Positions 5,750-6,470 of a stretch of 6,470 bases of DNA are shown in pieces. The first letter of the stretch is position 1, and each line of letters begins with the position of its first letter. The DNA is from Planctomycetales bacterium. GTDB taxonomy: Bacteria; Planctomycetota; Planctomycetia; Planctomycetales; Planctomycetaceae. Location: the NCBI GenBank assembly GCA_020050375.1, contig JAGVKR010000680.1, positions 1 through 6,470 on the forward strand, in the 5' to 3' direction. The notes beneath the pieces are model-generated. The model worked only from the letters and a program-made list of their open reading frames with translations. It was not told the DNA's origin and made no database searches. The translations under genes and the position numbers were made by a program.

Positions 5750-6470
5750 GTGTTCGCACGCTCTGGTTGGCGGGTTGTTGTGGCCGTGTTCCTTTTCTCG
5801 CGGCTGGCTGTGGCTGCCGACTGGAGTGAGGAGCAGGTTTCAAAGCTGCCGCCGTCTGAAAAGCCGGTTCGGCTGTTCAACGGCAAAAATCCCGACGGCT
5901 GGGAAGGGCATACCGGAAAATACTTCACGGTTGAGAACGGGGCGATTGTCGGGAAGAACGGCAAAGAGAACGCCCCCAAGGCCAGCACCTACCTGCTGAC
6001 AAAGCAGAAGTACCGCAACTTCCGGCTGATCTTCGAGAGTCGGCTCGTCACCAGCGAAATGCACTCGGGGATTGCGCTCTGGGGCAAAACCATCGAAAAG
6101 GAGGAAGGCCCCTTCACTTACGAGGGACACCTTGTGATGTATCCCTCGGGCTACGGCTACCACGATCTCTATCGCCGCAAGAATATCTACGGCGATGCGC
6201 TCGGGGTCGCAAAACGGGCCGGGAAGCAGCACGACTGGAACCGGATGGAGATCCTGGCGATCGGCCGGCGGATCAGGCACGTCGTCAACGATCAGCTTGT
6301 CGCCGACTGGAGCGATCCGCAGCCGGAGCTGTGCCAGGCCGGGCCGATCGGCTTGCAACTGCACTCCAACATGGTCCCGCAGGAAGTGCAATGGCGCGGC
6401 CTGATTCTCACCGAGAATCCGCAGGACCGGCTGGTGACTGCCGCCGGCCGCGATCTCGGGCTGCTCGCCG
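5750..6470 (+). CDS. DUF1080 / 3-keto-disaccharide hydrolase family protein, 3' truncated
   Basis: The open frame runs for 240 codons to the window edge without a stop. GTG at 5750 is the start: it has a good ribosome binding site and opens a signal peptide (Arg4, Arg8, hydrophobic VVVAVFLF, cleavage likely after AVA or VAA at 22-23), so the product should be exported. The mature part shows the DUF1080 pattern: LFNGKNPDGWEGH from about 42, YFTVENGAIVGK, the NFRLIFESRL strand, SGIALWG, EGHLVMYPSGYGYHDLYRR, DWNRMEILAIGRRIRHVVN, and GPIGLQLHSN followed by VQWRGLIL. The fold is a concanavalin-like beta-sandwich. Some members are known to hydrolyse 3-keto-disaccharides, but most planctomycete paralogues are untested. 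The family domain is essentially complete here. The residues after about 225 (RDLGLLA) may start a short tail or an extra domain. The gene is 133 bases from the acylase gene and could be co-transcribed. Confidence 0.9.
   Translation, partial: MFARSGWRVVVAVFLFSRLAVAADWSEEQVSKLPPSEKPVRLFNGKNPDGWEGHTGKYFTVENGAIVGKNGKENAPKASTYLLTKQKYRNFRLIFESRLVTSEMHSGIALWGKTIEKEEGPFTYEGHLVMYPSGYGYHDLYRRKNIYGDALGVAKRAGKQHDWNRMEILAIGRRIRHVVNDQLVADWSDPQPELCQAGPIGLQLHSNMVPQEVQWRGLILTENPQDRLVTAAGRDLGLLA

Noticed and set aside
5502..5999. + strand frame overlapping the end of the acylase and the start of the DUF1080 gene
   Set aside because: The DUF1080 motifs are in another frame starting at GTG 5750, with a better ribosome binding site and a signal peptide.
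1..6470. CRISPR array, tRNA or rRNA gene
   Set aside because: No regularly spaced direct repeats were found, and no cloverleaf with a CCA-type end or conserved rRNA sequence was noticed on either strand by eye.

Overview
The window reads like a fragment of a Planctomycetota (PVC group) genome. It is GC-rich. It carries the C-terminus of a giant PVC-type haem-binding protein and a DUF1080 (3-keto-disaccharide hydrolase) protein, two families that are greatly expanded in planctomycetes. Shine-Dalgarno sequences are mostly weak or absent. Both ends are cut inside genes. This assignment rests on remembered family traits, not on a database search.

Layout, all five genes on the + strand. (1) 7-1158: the C-terminal part of a PVC-type cytochrome c/haem-binding protein with a CxxCH motif, followed by a beta-rich tail. 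(2) 1214-1766: a compact unit in which a DUF559 endonuclease-like gene (1310-1705) sits between two long, near-identical inverted repeats that also contain G-quadruplex-type G runs. It looks like a small mobile or repeat-associated element placed between unrelated genes. (3) 1845-2576: a complete short-chain dehydrogenase/reductase with an intact Gly motif and Ser-Tyr-Lys triad, but Cys where the usual active-site Asn would be. (4) 2577-3135: a 559-base stretch without a convincing gene. It holds a near-perfect sigma70 promoter, an AT-rich hairpin resembling a terminator, a 141-base segment closed by 16-base imperfect inverted repeats, a 12-base palindrome overlapping a second -35-like box, and a hairpin covering an upstream ATG. 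(5) 3136-5616: a penicillin acylase family N-terminal nucleophile hydrolase with a helix-turn-helix-like N-terminal module and no signal peptide. (6) 5750-6470: a secreted DUF1080 protein starting at GTG, running off the right end.

The genes do not form an obvious pathway. Only the acylase and DUF1080 genes, 133 bases apart, could plausibly share a transcript. The two places most worth a second look are the inverted-repeat-bracketed DUF559 unit and the structured, promoter-bearing noncoding region at 2577-3135, which may encode an unrecognised small RNA.
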